Source: Hymenobacter jeollabukensis
GTDB taxonomy: Bacteria; Bacteroidota; Bacteroidia; Cytophagales; Hymenobacteraceae
Assembly: GCF_005771675.1 (NCBI RefSeq)
Contig: NZ_VAJM01000006.1
Coordinates: 186,001 to 250,000, forward strand
Reading direction: 5' to 3'
Length of the DNA: 64,000 bases
A program made the translations under genes and the position numbers. The notes beneath the pieces were generated by a model. The model worked only from the letters and a program-made list of their open reading frames with translations. It did no database searches and was not told the DNA's origin. Of this stretch, positions 25,252 through 33,786 are shown one piece after another. Position 1 is the first letter of the stretch, and every line of letters begins with the position of its first letter.

Positions 25252-25259
25252 TACCTTCG
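25252..25259 (+). promoter_or_regulatory. Near -7 box TACCTTCG before Nif3-like gene
   Basis: One mismatch to TANNTTTG, ending 7 bases before the ATG at 25267, as for mtaB and rsmE. The remainder of the 25036-25266 gap shows nothing clear. Confidence 0.35.
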
Positions 25260-25266
25260 CAGCACT

Positions 25267-26370
25267 ATGTCCGCAACCGTCCAAGACCTCACCCGCGCCC
25301 TCGAAGCCTGGGCGCCCCTGCCCTACCAGGAAAGCTACGACAACGCCGGCCTGCAGTGCGGCGACCCGCAGATGCTCGTCAAGGGCGTGCTTATTGCCCT
25401 CGACTGCACGCCAGCCATCATCGACGAGGCCGTGCGCCGGGGCTGCAACGTGGTCGTGGTGCACCACCCGGTCATTTTCGTGCCCCTCAAGCGCCTCACC
25501 GGGGCCACCGAGGTGGAGCGCACCATCATGCGCGCCCTGCGCCTCGACGTGGCCGTGTACGCGGCCCACACCAACCTCGACAACGTGCGTCACGGCGTGA
25601 GCCGCCACCTGGCCGAAAAGCTGGGCCTGACCAACCTGCGCATCCTCGACCCCAAGCCCGGCCTGCTCGGCAAGCTCATCACCTACGTGCCGCCCGCTCA
25701 CACCGCAGCCGTGCTGCAGGCCCTCTACGCCGCCGGCGCCGGCCAGGTGGGCGACTACCACGACTGCAGCTTTCGCCTCGACGGCACCGGCACCTTCACG
25801 CCCGGCCCCCATACGAACCCGACCGAAGGCGAAAGGAATGTTCCGCAAACCGTGCCGGAGCAGCGGGTGGAAGTGCTGCTGCCGCTGCACCTGCAGCACA
25901 AAGCGTTGGCGGCGCTGCGCCAGGCGCATCCCTACGAGGAAGTGGCCTACGAGCTGATCAAGCTGGAAAACGTAAACCAGGAAGTTGGCTCCGGCATGAT
26001 CGGGGAGCTGCCCGAGGCGCTGCCGGCCAAGGACTTTCTGCGCCTGCTGCGCGAGCGGCTCGGCGTGCCGGTGGTCAGGCACACCGAGTTCCACGCCGTG
26101 ATTCGCCGGGTGGCGGTGTGCGGCGGGGCCGGCTCCTTCCTCACGAAGAAAGCCGTGGCCGCCGGCGCCGATGCCTACGTGACCGGCGACATCAAATACC
26201 ACGAGTTTTTTGCCCCCGAAGGCCGCCTGCTGCTCTGTGACGTGGGCCACTACGAGAGCGAGCAATATACCGGGGAGTTGTTTCGCGAATTGCTTAGGGA
26301 GAAATTTGCGCGTACTTTTGCGGTCTTGTTAGCCGAGACCCCCACGAACCCTGTTCGCTATGATTTCTAA
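25267..26370 (+). CDS. Nif3-like dinuclear metal centre protein
   Basis: A 367-residue protein of the Nif3/YqfO family, the long form with an inserted PII-like domain (about 135-230; LVTYVP-type start LITYVPPAHTAAVLQALYAAGAGQVGDYHDCSF). Metal ligands are visible in VVVHHPVIF and in the C-terminal DVGHYESE. The family is sometimes annotated GTP cyclohydrolase I type 2, but activity is not established. It overlaps the next gene (zinc-ribbon protein) by 11 bases, a conserved pairing in Bacteroidota, and is likely co-transcribed and functionally linked. Confidence 0.92.
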   Translation: MSATVQDLTRALEAWAPLPYQESYDNAGLQCGDPQMLVKGVLIALDCTPAIIDEAVRRGCNVVVVHHPVIFVPLKRLTGATEVERTIMRALRLDVAVYAAHTNLDNVRHGVSRHLAEKLGLTNLRILDPKPGLLGKLITYVPPAHTAAVLQALYAAGAGQVGDYHDCSFRLDGTGTFTPGPHTNPTEGERNVPQTVPEQRVEVLLPLHLQHKALAALRQAHPYEEVAYELIKLENVNQEVGSGMIGELPEALPAKDFLRLLRERLGVPVVRHTEFHAVIRRVAVCGGAGSFLTKKAVAAGADAYVTGDIKYHEFFAPEGRLLLCDVGHYESEQYTGELFRELLREKFARTFAVLLAETPTNPVRYDF

Positions 26371-27106
26371 TTCCGCTTCGGACATCACCGTAGCCAGCAA
26401 GCTGGAAGCCCTGCTCAACCTGCAACGCATTGACTCGCAGCTCGACGAAATTCGGCGCGTGCGCGGCGACTTGCCGGAGGAAGTGCGCGACCTGGAAGAC
26501 GAAATTGCCGGCTACGAAGTCCGCGTTTCGAAATTCGACGAGGAAGTAGCGAGCCTGAACGACCAGATCAAGGCCCGCAAGCAAGCCGCCAAAGACGCCG
26601 AAGTACTGATCCGTCGCTACGAGGACCAGCAGCAGAACGTGCGCAACAACCGCGAGTACGAAGCCATCGGCAAGGAAATGGAGCTGCAGAAGCTCGAAAT
26701 CCAGATTTCCGAGAAGAAGATTCGCGAGTTCCAGTACCAGATCGACCAGAAAAACCAGGAAATCAGCGGCACCAAGCTGCGCCTGGACGAGCGCCGCAAG
26801 GACCTGACCAACAAGCAGTCGGAACTGCAGGTTATCGTGGGCGAGAGCGAAGCCGATGAGCAGAAGCTCGTGGCTGAGCGCGAAGTAGCCGCCAAGCCTG
26901 TGGAAGACCGCCTGCTGTCGGCCTACACCCGCATCCGCGGCAACGCCCGCAACGGCCTGGCCGTGGTGATGGTGAAGCGCGACGCCTGCGGCGGCTGCTT
27001 CAACACGGTGCCCCCGCAGCGCCAGGCCGACATCATTGCCCACAAGAAAATCATCGTGTGTGAGCACTGCGGCCGCATTCTGGCCGACGTGGAAGCCCGC
27101 GCATAA
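26360..27106 (+). CDS. Coiled-coil protein with C-terminal zinc ribbon (CT398-like)
   Basis: A 248-residue protein. Residues ~10-185 are one long charged coiled coil (VSKFDEEVASLNDQIKARKQ and similar). The C-terminus has a C4 zinc ribbon: CGGCF near 213-217 and CEHCG near 236-240. CT398/zf-RING_7-type proteins often sit next to Nif3 genes, as here. CT398 has been linked to RpoN and type III secretion in Chlamydia, but its role in Bacteroidota is unknown. A clear terminator follows. Confidence 0.88.
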   Translation: MISNSASDITVASKLEALLNLQRIDSQLDEIRRVRGDLPEEVRDLEDEIAGYEVRVSKFDEEVASLNDQIKARKQAAKDAEVLIRRYEDQQQNVRNNREYEAIGKEMELQKLEIQISEKKIREFQYQIDQKNQEISGTKLRLDERRKDLTNKQSELQVIVGESEADEQKLVAEREVAAKPVEDRLLSAYTRIRGNARNGLAVVMVKRDACGGCFNTVPPQRQADIIAHKKIIVCEHCGRILADVEARA

Positions 27107-27320
27107 GTTTTCGTTGCGCGTTTTGCGTTGTTTGTTTTTCGAAAAGGAACGGCCCCGTGTCGTTCCTTTTTTCATTGTTCGGATGAAGGTTCTCGCAGAG
27201 GTGCGCCGAGGGTTGCGCGCAGGCGCGCTACGAGCGGCCCTGCTCCTGCTGCCGCTTTGCGTCTGCGCGGCGCAGGAACCGGATTCGAACAACGAACAAC
27301 GAACAACAAACAACGAAACG
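27107..27320. repeat. Heptad inverted repeat pair (CGTTGTT/AACAACG units)
   Basis: The left arm (27107-27141) is intergenic, directly after a TAA. The right arm (27286-27320) consists of AACAACG units in exact 7-bp periodicity and lies inside the next gene, encoding NNEQRTTNNET. By eye 26 of 35 positions pair. The 144-bp spacer holds a terminator and a signal-peptide-coding region. Confidence 0.6.
27142..27170 (+). terminator. Terminator of the Nif3-like/zinc-ribbon operon
   Basis: AAAAGGAACG (27142-27151) pairs with CGTTCCTTTT (27161-27170), with six Ts ending at 27172. It ends only ~10 bases before the ATG of the next gene. Confidence 0.75.
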
Positions 27321-28727
27321 GCGTCCGACCAGCTCAGCCCCGCCGCCCGCCGCGCCTATACCGAGCTGCTGAAGCTGCGCACCGGCACGGCCCAGGCCCT
27401 GGCGCGGACGGAGCTGCGGCAACAGCCCGGCAGCCCCGGCGCCCTGCTGGTGGCCGAGGGCGCGGGTTTTGCCGAGCTGGTCATCAGCCAGGACGCCAGT
27501 CGCTACCAAACCATTATCGACCAGCAGGATGCCGCCCTGGCGGCCCTGGACGCGCAGCCGCGCACGGCCCTGCGCGACTACGTGCGCGGCGAGATTCGCC
27601 TGCACCAGGCCGTGGCCCAGGTGATGTTCGGCCACGAACTGCAGGGCGCCTGGAGTTTGCGCCAGGCCTACCTGCAGGTGCAGCAGAACGCCCGGCGCTG
27701 GCCCGGCTACCTGCCTACGGTAAAGACCCTGGGTTTGTGCGAGTTTCTGATCGGCTCGGTGCCCGAGGGCTACCGCTGGTTTCTGAACCTGCTGGGCCTG
27801 CCCGGCAACACCGAAGCCGGGCTGCAGCACCTGCGCACCGCCGCCCAGCGCCCCCACGACTTCCAGCCCGAAGCGCAGATTCTGGTGGCCCTGATCCGGC
27901 AGACCTACTACGGCGCCGATGAGGAAGCCGCCGCGCTGGTAGCCCGCCTCAGCCGCGAGCAGCCCGATAACCTGCTGTTCAGCTACCTGGGCATGTCGGT
28001 GCAGAAAAAGCTGCACCACGCCGACCAGGCCCTGGCCTACTACCGCAATCAGCCCACCGGCCCCACCTACGTGCCCGTGGCCTACCTGCACCACATGGCC
28101 GCCGACCTGCTGCTTTACCAGGGTCAGTACACGGCTTCGGAGCGGGCCAACCAGCAGTTTCTGAGCGAGTACCGCGGCGTGCACTACCGCAAGGATGCCT
28201 GGTTTAAGCTCTACCTCGCCTACTGGCTCAGCGGCGACGCGGCCCAGGCCGAGCGCAGCCGCCAGCAGATCAGCAAGGGCGGCGACACCACCGTGGAAGA
28301 GGACCGCTACGCCCAGCGCTTCGTCGACGACCGGGTGCCGCTCAGCCGCCCGCTCACCCGCGCCCGCCTGCAAATCGACGGGGGCTACTACCGCCCGGCC
28401 CTGGCCACGCTGGATGAGTTTCGGGCCACCGGTGCCACCCCGCTGCGCGACCGGCTGGAGGAGCCCTACCGCCGCGCCCGCGCCTACCACGGCCTGCAGC
28501 GGCTCGATTCGGCCCGGCTGTACTACGGGCGCTGCATCACGGCCAGCGGCACGGCGCCGTATTATTTTGCCCCGCAGTCGGCCCTACAACTAGGTTATAT
28601 TTGCCAGGAAGCCGGCCAGAAAGCCCAGGCGAAGGCGTATTTTCAGCAGGCGCTGAGCTACGGTAAGCACGAGTATAAAACCAGCACCGACGCCAAGGCC
28701 AAGGTGGCGCTGGCGAGTTTGAAATGA
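27183..28727 (+). CDS. Secreted TPR-like protein
   Basis: A 514-residue exported protein (signal around GALRAALLLLPLCVCAAQ; LPLCVCAAQ could also be read as a lipobox). After a repeat-derived linker (NNEQRTTNNET) it is all helical with TPR-like units (QALAYYRNQPTGPTYVPVAYLHH, RLDSARLYYGRCI, QKAQAKAYFQQALSYGKHEY). It probably acts as a periplasmic scaffold. The start could be ATG 27183 or GTG 27201. A terminator ends just before the ATG, so its promoter is unclear. It overlaps pabB by 4 bases, though a functional link to folate is not obvious. Confidence 0.7.
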   Translation: MKVLAEVRRGLRAGALRAALLLLPLCVCAAQEPDSNNEQRTTNNETASDQLSPAARRAYTELLKLRTGTAQALARTELRQQPGSPGALLVAEGAGFAELVISQDASRYQTIIDQQDAALAALDAQPRTALRDYVRGEIRLHQAVAQVMFGHELQGAWSLRQAYLQVQQNARRWPGYLPTVKTLGLCEFLIGSVPEGYRWFLNLLGLPGNTEAGLQHLRTAAQRPHDFQPEAQILVALIRQTYYGADEEAAALVARLSREQPDNLLFSYLGMSVQKKLHHADQALAYYRNQPTGPTYVPVAYLHHMAADLLLYQGQYTASERANQQFLSEYRGVHYRKDAWFKLYLAYWLSGDAAQAERSRQQISKGGDTTVEEDRYAQRFVDDRVPLSRPLTRARLQIDGGYYRPALATLDEFRATGATPLRDRLEEPYRRARAYHGLQRLDSARLYYGRCITASGTAPYYFAPQSALQLGYICQEAGQKAQAKAYFQQALSYGKHEYKTSTDAKAKVALASLK

Positions 28728-30001
28728 CGCCGACTTTTTCCCCGGCCCAGGCCCTGCGCTGGGCCGCCCGGTTCCCGTACTGCGCCTACTACGTGCCGGC
28801 CGTGGGCACCGCCGCGCCCGGCGGCGCCTTCGCGCACCTGCTGGCCGTGGGCACTGCGGCTATACCCGGCCCCGATTCGTTGGCCGGGCTGGATGCGTGG
28901 CTGGCCGCCCAGGCTGACGCAGCGGCCCCACGCTGCGGCTTGCTCACCTACGACCTCAAAAACGAGGTGGAGCCCCTGCTCCACAGCCGGCACCCCGACG
29001 GTCTGCACTGGCCCGCCCTGCACTTCTTCGTGCCCGACAAGTGGCTGCGCTGGCACCCCGACGGCCGCCTGGAAACCCACGGCCTGACCGCCGACGACCT
29101 GCACACCATTGAAGCCACACCTACGGCTGCCGCCCCCACCGCCCCGGTGCCCGCGCTACGCCCCCGCCTGCCCCGCGCCGAGTATCTGCGGGCCGTGGAA
29201 GCCGTGCGCGAGGACATTCTCAACGGCGAAGTCTACGAGCTGAACCTCTGCCAGGAGTTTTTCGCCGAAGGCGTCCAGCTGGAGCCCGTCGACACGTTTC
29301 TGAAGCTGCTCGATGCCTCGCCCACGCCCTTCGCCGGCTTTTATAAGTGGCAGGACCGGTTTCTGCTCTGCGCCTCGCCCGAACGGTTTCTGCGCCGCGA
29401 CGGGGAGCAGCTGCTGTCCCAGCCCATCAAGGGCACCAGCCGACGCGGCGCCACGCCCGAGGAAGATGAGCAGCAGCGCCACGCCTTGTTGCACGACGAA
29501 AAGGAGCGCGCCGAGAACCTGATGATTGTGGACCTGGTGCGCAACGACCTGGCCCGCGTCAGCCGCCCCGGCACGGTGCAAGTGCCCGAGCTGTTCGGCC
29601 TCTACCCCTTCCGCCACGTCTGGCAGATGATTTCGACCGTCACCAGCCAGCCCGCGCCCGGCACAACTCTCGCCGATACCTTACGCGCCACCTTCCCGAT
29701 GGGCTCCATGACCGGCGCGCCCAAGGTGCGGGCCATGCAGCTCATCGAGCAGTACGAGCGGGCCCGCCGCGGCCTCTACAGCGGCAGCATCGGCTACACC
29801 TGGCCCGGTGGCGACTTCGACTTCAACGTGGTCATCCGCAGCCTGCAGTACCGCCAGGATACCGGCTACCTCAGCTTCCAGGTCGGCTCGGCCATTACCT
29901 ACGACTCGGTACCGGAACGCGAATACGAGGAGTGCCTGTTGAAAGCCAAAGCCCTGCTGGAAGTGCTGGACAGTGAAATTGTTGAATGGTCAAATGGCTA
30001 A
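28724..30001 (+). CDS. pabB: Aminodeoxychorismate synthase component I (PabB)
   Basis: Aminates chorismate to 4-amino-4-deoxychorismate for folate synthesis. At 425 residues it is the length of a chorismate-binding enzyme. The catalytic PIKGTSRRG (234 onward) contains Lys236, typical of PabB, whereas anthranilate synthases have PIAGTR. Other conserved blocks are ERAENLMIVDLVRNDLARV, FPMGSMTGAPKVRAM and GLYSGSIGY. The last residues (IVEWSNG) are encoded by the left arm of octad repeat copy B, which also supplies the stop. The start overlaps the TPR gene stop. Confidence 0.9.
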   Translation: MTPTFSPAQALRWAARFPYCAYYVPAVGTAAPGGAFAHLLAVGTAAIPGPDSLAGLDAWLAAQADAAAPRCGLLTYDLKNEVEPLLHSRHPDGLHWPALHFFVPDKWLRWHPDGRLETHGLTADDLHTIEATPTAAAPTAPVPALRPRLPRAEYLRAVEAVREDILNGEVYELNLCQEFFAEGVQLEPVDTFLKLLDASPTPFAGFYKWQDRFLLCASPERFLRRDGEQLLSQPIKGTSRRGATPEEDEQQRHALLHDEKERAENLMIVDLVRNDLARVSRPGTVQVPELFGLYPFRHVWQMISTVTSQPAPGTTLADTLRATFPMGSMTGAPKVRAMQLIEQYERARRGLYSGSIGYTWPGGDFDFNVVIRSLQYRQDTGYLSFQVGSAITYDSVPEREYEECLLKAKALLEVLDSEIVEWSNG

Positions 30002-30070
30002 ATGGTTGGTCGTTCAGGCGTGCCGCAGGAACACACAGCCATTTAACAGTTTAACCGTTTAGCCATTCAA
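29982..30070. repeat. Octad-type inverted repeat, copy B
   Basis: The left arm 29982-30016 (TTGAATGG, TCAAATGG, CTAAATGG, then TTGGTCGTTC) overlaps the end of pabB. The right arm 30029-30070 has GGAACACACAGCC, then ATTTAACA/GTTTAACC/GTTTAGCC units ending CATTCAA. It belongs to the same family as copy A at 20292-20400 and lies just upstream of the miaB promoter. Confidence 0.7.
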
Positions 30071-30107
30071 CGAAACTGCCAAACTGTCATTTCTCCCCCG
30101 GAAGCCG

Positions 30108-30115
30108 TACCTTTG
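30108..30115 (+). promoter_or_regulatory. -7 box TACCTTTG of miaB
   Basis: Exact TANNTTTG match 27 bases before the miaB ATG, downstream of octad repeat copy B. Confidence 0.55.
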
Positions 30116-30142
30116 CCCTCCTTACGCTGATTTTCCGAGGCC

Positions 30143-31582
30143 ATGTCTCAACCCCTGCTTACGCTCGATTTCCTGGATAACGCCCCCGCGCCGGCCGCCG
30201 ACCAGCTGCCCGCCGACGTGCGCGTGACCGAAGCTACCCACACCGGCCGGCAGCGCCGGCTCTACATCGAGAGCTACGGCTGCCAGATGAACTACTCCGA
30301 CTCCGAAATCGTGTCGAGCATCCTCTACGACGAGGGCTTCGACACCACCACGGAGCTTTCGGAGGCTGACCTGGTGCTGCTCAATACCTGCTCCATCCGC
30401 GAAAAGGCGGAGGTGACGGTGCGGCAGCGCCTCAAGGAAATCAACTCCCACAAGCGCAAGCGGCCGGGCCTGCTGGTGGGCGTGCTGGGCTGCATGGCCG
30501 AGCGCCTGAAGAGCAAGTTCCTGGAGGAGGAGAAGATTGTGGACCTGGTGGTCGGCCCCGATGCCTACCGCGACCTGCCGAACCTGATCCGGGACGTGGA
30601 CAATGGGCAGCGGGCGGTGAACGTGCTGCTGAGCCGGGAGGAAACCTACGCCGATATCACGCCGGTGCGCCTGAACTCCAACGGCATCACCGCCTTCGTG
30701 AGCATCATGCGCGGCTGCGACAACATGTGCTCGTTCTGTGTGGTACCCTTCACCCGGGGCCGGGAGCGGAGCCGCGACGCCCACAGCATCGTGGCCGAAG
30801 CTCAGTCGTTGTTCAACCAGGGCTTCAAGGAAGTAACGCTACTGGGCCAGAACGTAGATAGTTACAAGTGGCAGTCGGAAGACGGCACTGAGCAAGTGAA
30901 CTTCGCCGGCCTGCTGGAACGGGTGGCCCTTGTCAGCCCCGAGCTGCGCATCCGCTTCTCCACCTCCCACCCCAAGGACATCACCGACGAGGTACTGCAC
31001 ACGATGGCCAAGTACGACAACGTGTGCAACTACATCCACCTGCCCGCCCAGAGCGGCAACTCCCGGGTGCTCAAGCTGATGAACCGCACCTACGACCGCC
31101 CGTGGTACCTCGACCGCGTGGCCGCCATCCGCCGCATCCTCGGCGAGGACTGCGGCATCTCGACCGACATGATTGCCGGCTTCTGCTCCGAAACCGAGGA
31201 GGAGCACCAGGAAACGCTGAGCCTCATGGACCACGTCAAATACGACATGGCCTACATGTTCTTCTACTCGGAGCGCCCCGGCACCCTGGCCGCCCGCAAG
31301 CTGGAGGACGACATTCCGCTGGACGTGAAAAAGCGCCGCCTGGCCGAAATCATCGAGCGGCAGCAGCAGCACAGCCTCGTGCGCAGCCAGCAGGGCGTGG
31401 GCAAGGTCCACCGCGTGCTGGTGGAGGGCGTCTCGAAGCGCAGCGAAGAGCACCTGAGCGGCCGCAACGACCAGAATAAAGTGGTCATCTTCCCCCGCCA
31501 GCACTTCAAAAAAGGCGACTACGTGAACGTGCTCGTCCACGAATGCACCAGCACGACCCTACTCGGCAACGCGGTAGCGTAA
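30143..31582 (+). CDS. miaB: tRNA (i6A37) methylthiotransferase MiaB
   Basis: Radical-SAM enzyme adding a methylthio group to i6A37, giving ms2i6A37. At 479 residues it is full length for Bacteroidota, with a ~37-residue N-terminal extension. The N-terminal cluster cysteines are in [17 protein letters not shown] and GCMAER. The radical-SAM CxxxCxxC is C192-C196-C199 (CDNMCSFC), followed by RGRERSR and LLGQNVDSY, which identify MiaB. A C-terminal TRAM domain follows. Its product is the substrate of MiaE, encoded at 19638. A MITE-like hairpin starts 9 bases after the stop. Confidence 0.96.
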   Translation: MSQPLLTLDFLDNAPAPAADQLPADVRVTEATHTGRQRRLYIESYGCQMNYSDSEIVSSILYDEGFDTTTELSEADLVLLNTCSIREKAEVTVRQRLKEINSHKRKRPGLLVGVLGCMAERLKSKFLEEEKIVDLVVGPDAYRDLPNLIRDVDNGQRAVNVLLSREETYADITPVRLNSNGITAFVSIMRGCDNMCSFCVVPFTRGRERSRDAHSIVAEAQSLFNQGFKEVTLLGQNVDSYKWQSEDGTEQVNFAGLLERVALVSPELRIRFSTSHPKDITDEVLHTMAKYDNVCNYIHLPAQSGNSRVLKLMNRTYDRPWYLDRVAAIRRILGEDCGISTDMIAGFCSETEEEHQETLSLMDHVKYDMAYMFFYSERPGTLAARKLEDDIPLDVKKRRLAEIIERQQQHSLVRSQQGVGKVHRVLVEGVSKRSEEHLSGRNDQNKVVIFPRQHFKKGDYVNVLVHECTSTTLLGNAVA

Positions 31583-31590
31583 GCTCCCAT

Positions 31591-31709
31591 GAACGTCATG
31601 CCGAGCGCAGTCGAGGCATCTCGCTAGATAGTAATCTACTCGTTGGACGAAAAAATTACTATCCGCTATCAGCACGCGAGATGCTTCGGCTTCGCTCAGC
31701 ATGACGTTC
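31591..31709. mobile_element. MITE-like inverted repeat, GAACGTCATGC family, copy 1
   Basis: GAACGTCATG (31591-31600) pairs with CATGACGTTC (31700-31709). Inner stems are GCATCTCGC/GCGAGATGC (31616-31624, 31676-31684) and GATAGTAAT/ATTACTATC (31626-31634, 31655-31663). The first 32 bases differ at only 3 positions from the arm at 56659-56690. No coding capacity. It sits between miaB and the sigma-54 activator and provides a misleading ATG at 31701. Confidence 0.75.
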
Positions 31710-31778
31710 TGGATTTCTACCGCCGCTGGTAAAATATCCGCCGCCGCTGTTCGTCTATTCCCCGAAAACCACTCGGAT

Positions 31779-33104
31779 TTGACACCTTCTGAAATACAGT
31801 CCATCAAGCAGCGCTTCGGCATCATCGGCAATGCCGCGTCGCTGAACTTCGCCATTCAGGTGGCCGCGCAGGTGGCCCCGACCGACATGACCGTGCTCAT
31901 CACGGGCGAAAGCGGCTCGGGCAAGGAATCGTTTTCCAAGATCATCCACGCCCTCTCCCCGCGCAAGCACGGGCAGTTTATTGCCGTCAACTGCGGCGCC
32001 ATCCCGGAGGGCACGATTGATTCGGAGCTGTTTGGGCACGAAAAGGGCTCGTTTACGGGCGCCACGGAGGCCCGCAAGGGCTACTTTGAGGTGACCAACG
32101 GCGGCACCATTTTCCTGGACGAAATCGGAGAAATGCCGCTGGGCACCCAGGCCCGGCTGCTGCGCGTGCTCGAAAACGGGGAATTTATCCGCGTCGGCTC
32201 GTCGAAAGTGCAGAAAACCGACGTGCGCGTGGTGGCGGCCACCAACGTGAACCTGCTCAACGCGGTGCAGGAAGGCCGCTTCCGCGAGGATCTGTACTAC
32301 CGCCTCAACACGGTGCCCATCACGGTGCCGCCGCTGCGCGAGCGGGGCGAGGATATCTACCTGCTGTTCCGCAAGTTCGCCACCGACTTTGCCGAGCGCT
32401 ACCGCGTAAAGCCCATCACCCTCACGCCCGACGCCCAGCAGGAGCTGATGCGCTTCCGCTTCCCCGGCAACATCCGCCAGCTCAAGAACATAGCCGAACA
32501 GATGTCGGTGCTGGAAACCGACCGCGAAATCGAAACCCGCGGGCTGCGCCGCTACCTGCCCCAGGACCAGTCGTCGAACCTGCCGATGCTGCTGGGCGCC
32601 ACCGCCGACGGCACCGCCCCGCAGGGCCTCTCCGAGCGCGACCTGCTCTACAAGGTGCTCTTCGATATGCGCCGCGACATGACCGACCTCAAGCGCCTGG
32701 TGCTGGAAGTAGCGGCCGGCGCGGCCCGCGGCGGCGACGGCGCCGGGCAGGCCCAGGAGCTGGTGCGCCAGAACAGCCACCTCTTCACCAACGTGGGCAG
32801 CAACCTGAGCGTGACGCCCTACGACGGCGGCAGCCGCCTCGGCGGGCGCCCGACCGAATCAGCAGAGCCCTTTATTCTCAGCGCCGAGCCGGCCGACGCC
32901 GACTACGTGGACGACGAGGTGCAGCGCGTGGAGGACATCACCCACGAGACCGAGGAGGAGAGCCTTTCGCTGGAAGCCAAGGAAAAGGAAATGATTATCA
33001 AGGCGCTCAAAAAGCACCACAACAAGCGCAAGTACGCCGCCCAGGATTTGGGCATCTCGGAACGCACGCTCTACCGCAAGCTCAAGCAGTATGACCTGGA
33101 ATAA
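31779..33104 (+). CDS. Sigma-54-dependent transcriptional activator lacking a receiver domain
   Basis: A 441-residue enhancer-binding protein. The AAA+ domain begins almost at the N-terminus, without a receiver, GAF or PAS sensor. Walker A is GESGSGK at 43-49, the sigma-54 contact loop GSFTGA at 90-95, and Walker B TIFLDEIGEM. After a linker, the Fis-type HTH (YAAQDLGISERTLYRKLKQY) ends the protein. The start is TTG 31779, giving MTPSEIQSIKQRFGIIG; the upstream ATG at 31701 belongs to the MITE-like repeat. lptE overlaps it by 14 bases. It may drive groES (35944 promoter). Confidence 0.9.
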   Translation: MTPSEIQSIKQRFGIIGNAASLNFAIQVAAQVAPTDMTVLITGESGSGKESFSKIIHALSPRKHGQFIAVNCGAIPEGTIDSELFGHEKGSFTGATEARKGYFEVTNGGTIFLDEIGEMPLGTQARLLRVLENGEFIRVGSSKVQKTDVRVVAATNVNLLNAVQEGRFREDLYYRLNTVPITVPPLRERGEDIYLLFRKFATDFAERYRVKPITLTPDAQQELMRFRFPGNIRQLKNIAEQMSVLETDREIETRGLRRYLPQDQSSNLPMLLGATADGTAPQGLSERDLLYKVLFDMRRDMTDLKRLVLEVAAGAARGGDGAGQAQELVRQNSHLFTNVGSNLSVTPYDGGSRLGGRPTESAEPFILSAEPADADYVDDEVQRVEDITHETEEESLSLEAKEKEMIIKALKKHHNKRKYAAQDLGISERTLYRKLKQYDLE

Positions 33105-33639
33105 GCCCCGCGTGCTCCGCCCCTTCGGGCTGCTGACGGCCTTGCTGCTCAGCCTATTGCCGCTGTCGGGCTGCGGCGTATACTCCTTCACCGGCACCAG
33201 CATCGACTACACCCAGATCAAGACCTTCTCGATTGCGGTGTTTCAGAATAATGCCTCCAACGGCCCCTCTTTCCTCGCCCAGCGCCTCACCGAGGACATG
33301 AAGGACTACTTCCTGCGCAACACCACCCTGAAGCTGGTGCCCCGCGATGGGGACTTGCAGTTCGAGGGGCAGATTGTGGCCTACGACTTTGCCCCGGCGG
33401 CCATTCAGAGCACCAACGGGCAGGACCAGGCCGGCATCAACCGCCTCACCATCCAAGTGCGGGTGAAATTCACCAATACCAAGGACTCCAAGCAGGACTT
33501 CGAGCAGACGTTTCAGAGCAACGCCGACTTCCCGGCGGCTACCAACGTATCGAGCATCATGAACGATCCGGCGGCCAACCGCCGCATCACCGACCGCATC
33601 ATCACCGACGTGTTCAATAAATCGGTAGCCAACTGGTAA
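33091..33639 (+). CDS. lptE: LPS-assembly lipoprotein LptE-like
   Basis: A 182-residue outer-membrane lipoprotein (signal LLTALLLSLLPLSGCGVYSF, lipobox Cys at about 28). The mature start GCGVYSFTGTSI and the later FLAQRLTEDMKDYFLRNTTL fit the Bacteroidota LptE family, which plugs the LptD barrel for LPS export. It starts inside the 3' end of the sigma-54 activator gene, so it is co-transcribed. Its position between that gene and the secG-groESL genes is conserved in Bacteroidota as I recall. Confidence 0.85.
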   Translation: MTWNKPRVLRPFGLLTALLLSLLPLSGCGVYSFTGTSIDYTQIKTFSIAVFQNNASNGPSFLAQRLTEDMKDYFLRNTTLKLVPRDGDLQFEGQIVAYDFAPAAIQSTNGQDQAGINRLTIQVRVKFTNTKDSKQDFEQTFQSNADFPAATNVSSIMNDPAANRRITDRIITDVFNKSVANW

Positions 33640-33761
33640 GCGGGCGGTTTTTGGCTTGCCAACTGGCTAAATTCCCGTATTGTTGCGGCCCCATTTGGCG
33701 AATTCGCCTTTTCCGCGTCTTTGCGTCAAGGGCTGACCGGCCACCGGCCGCTGTCATCAGC

Positions 33762-33786
33762 CATTTAACAATCAAATAGTTAACCA
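33762..33786 (+). repeat. Right-arm-like octad repeat fragment
   Basis: CAGCCATTTAACAATC-type sequence resembles the right arm of the octad repeats at 20292 and 29982, without a left arm. It lies directly before the ATG at 33787. The rest of the 33640-33786 gap has no clear promoter. Confidence 0.4.
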
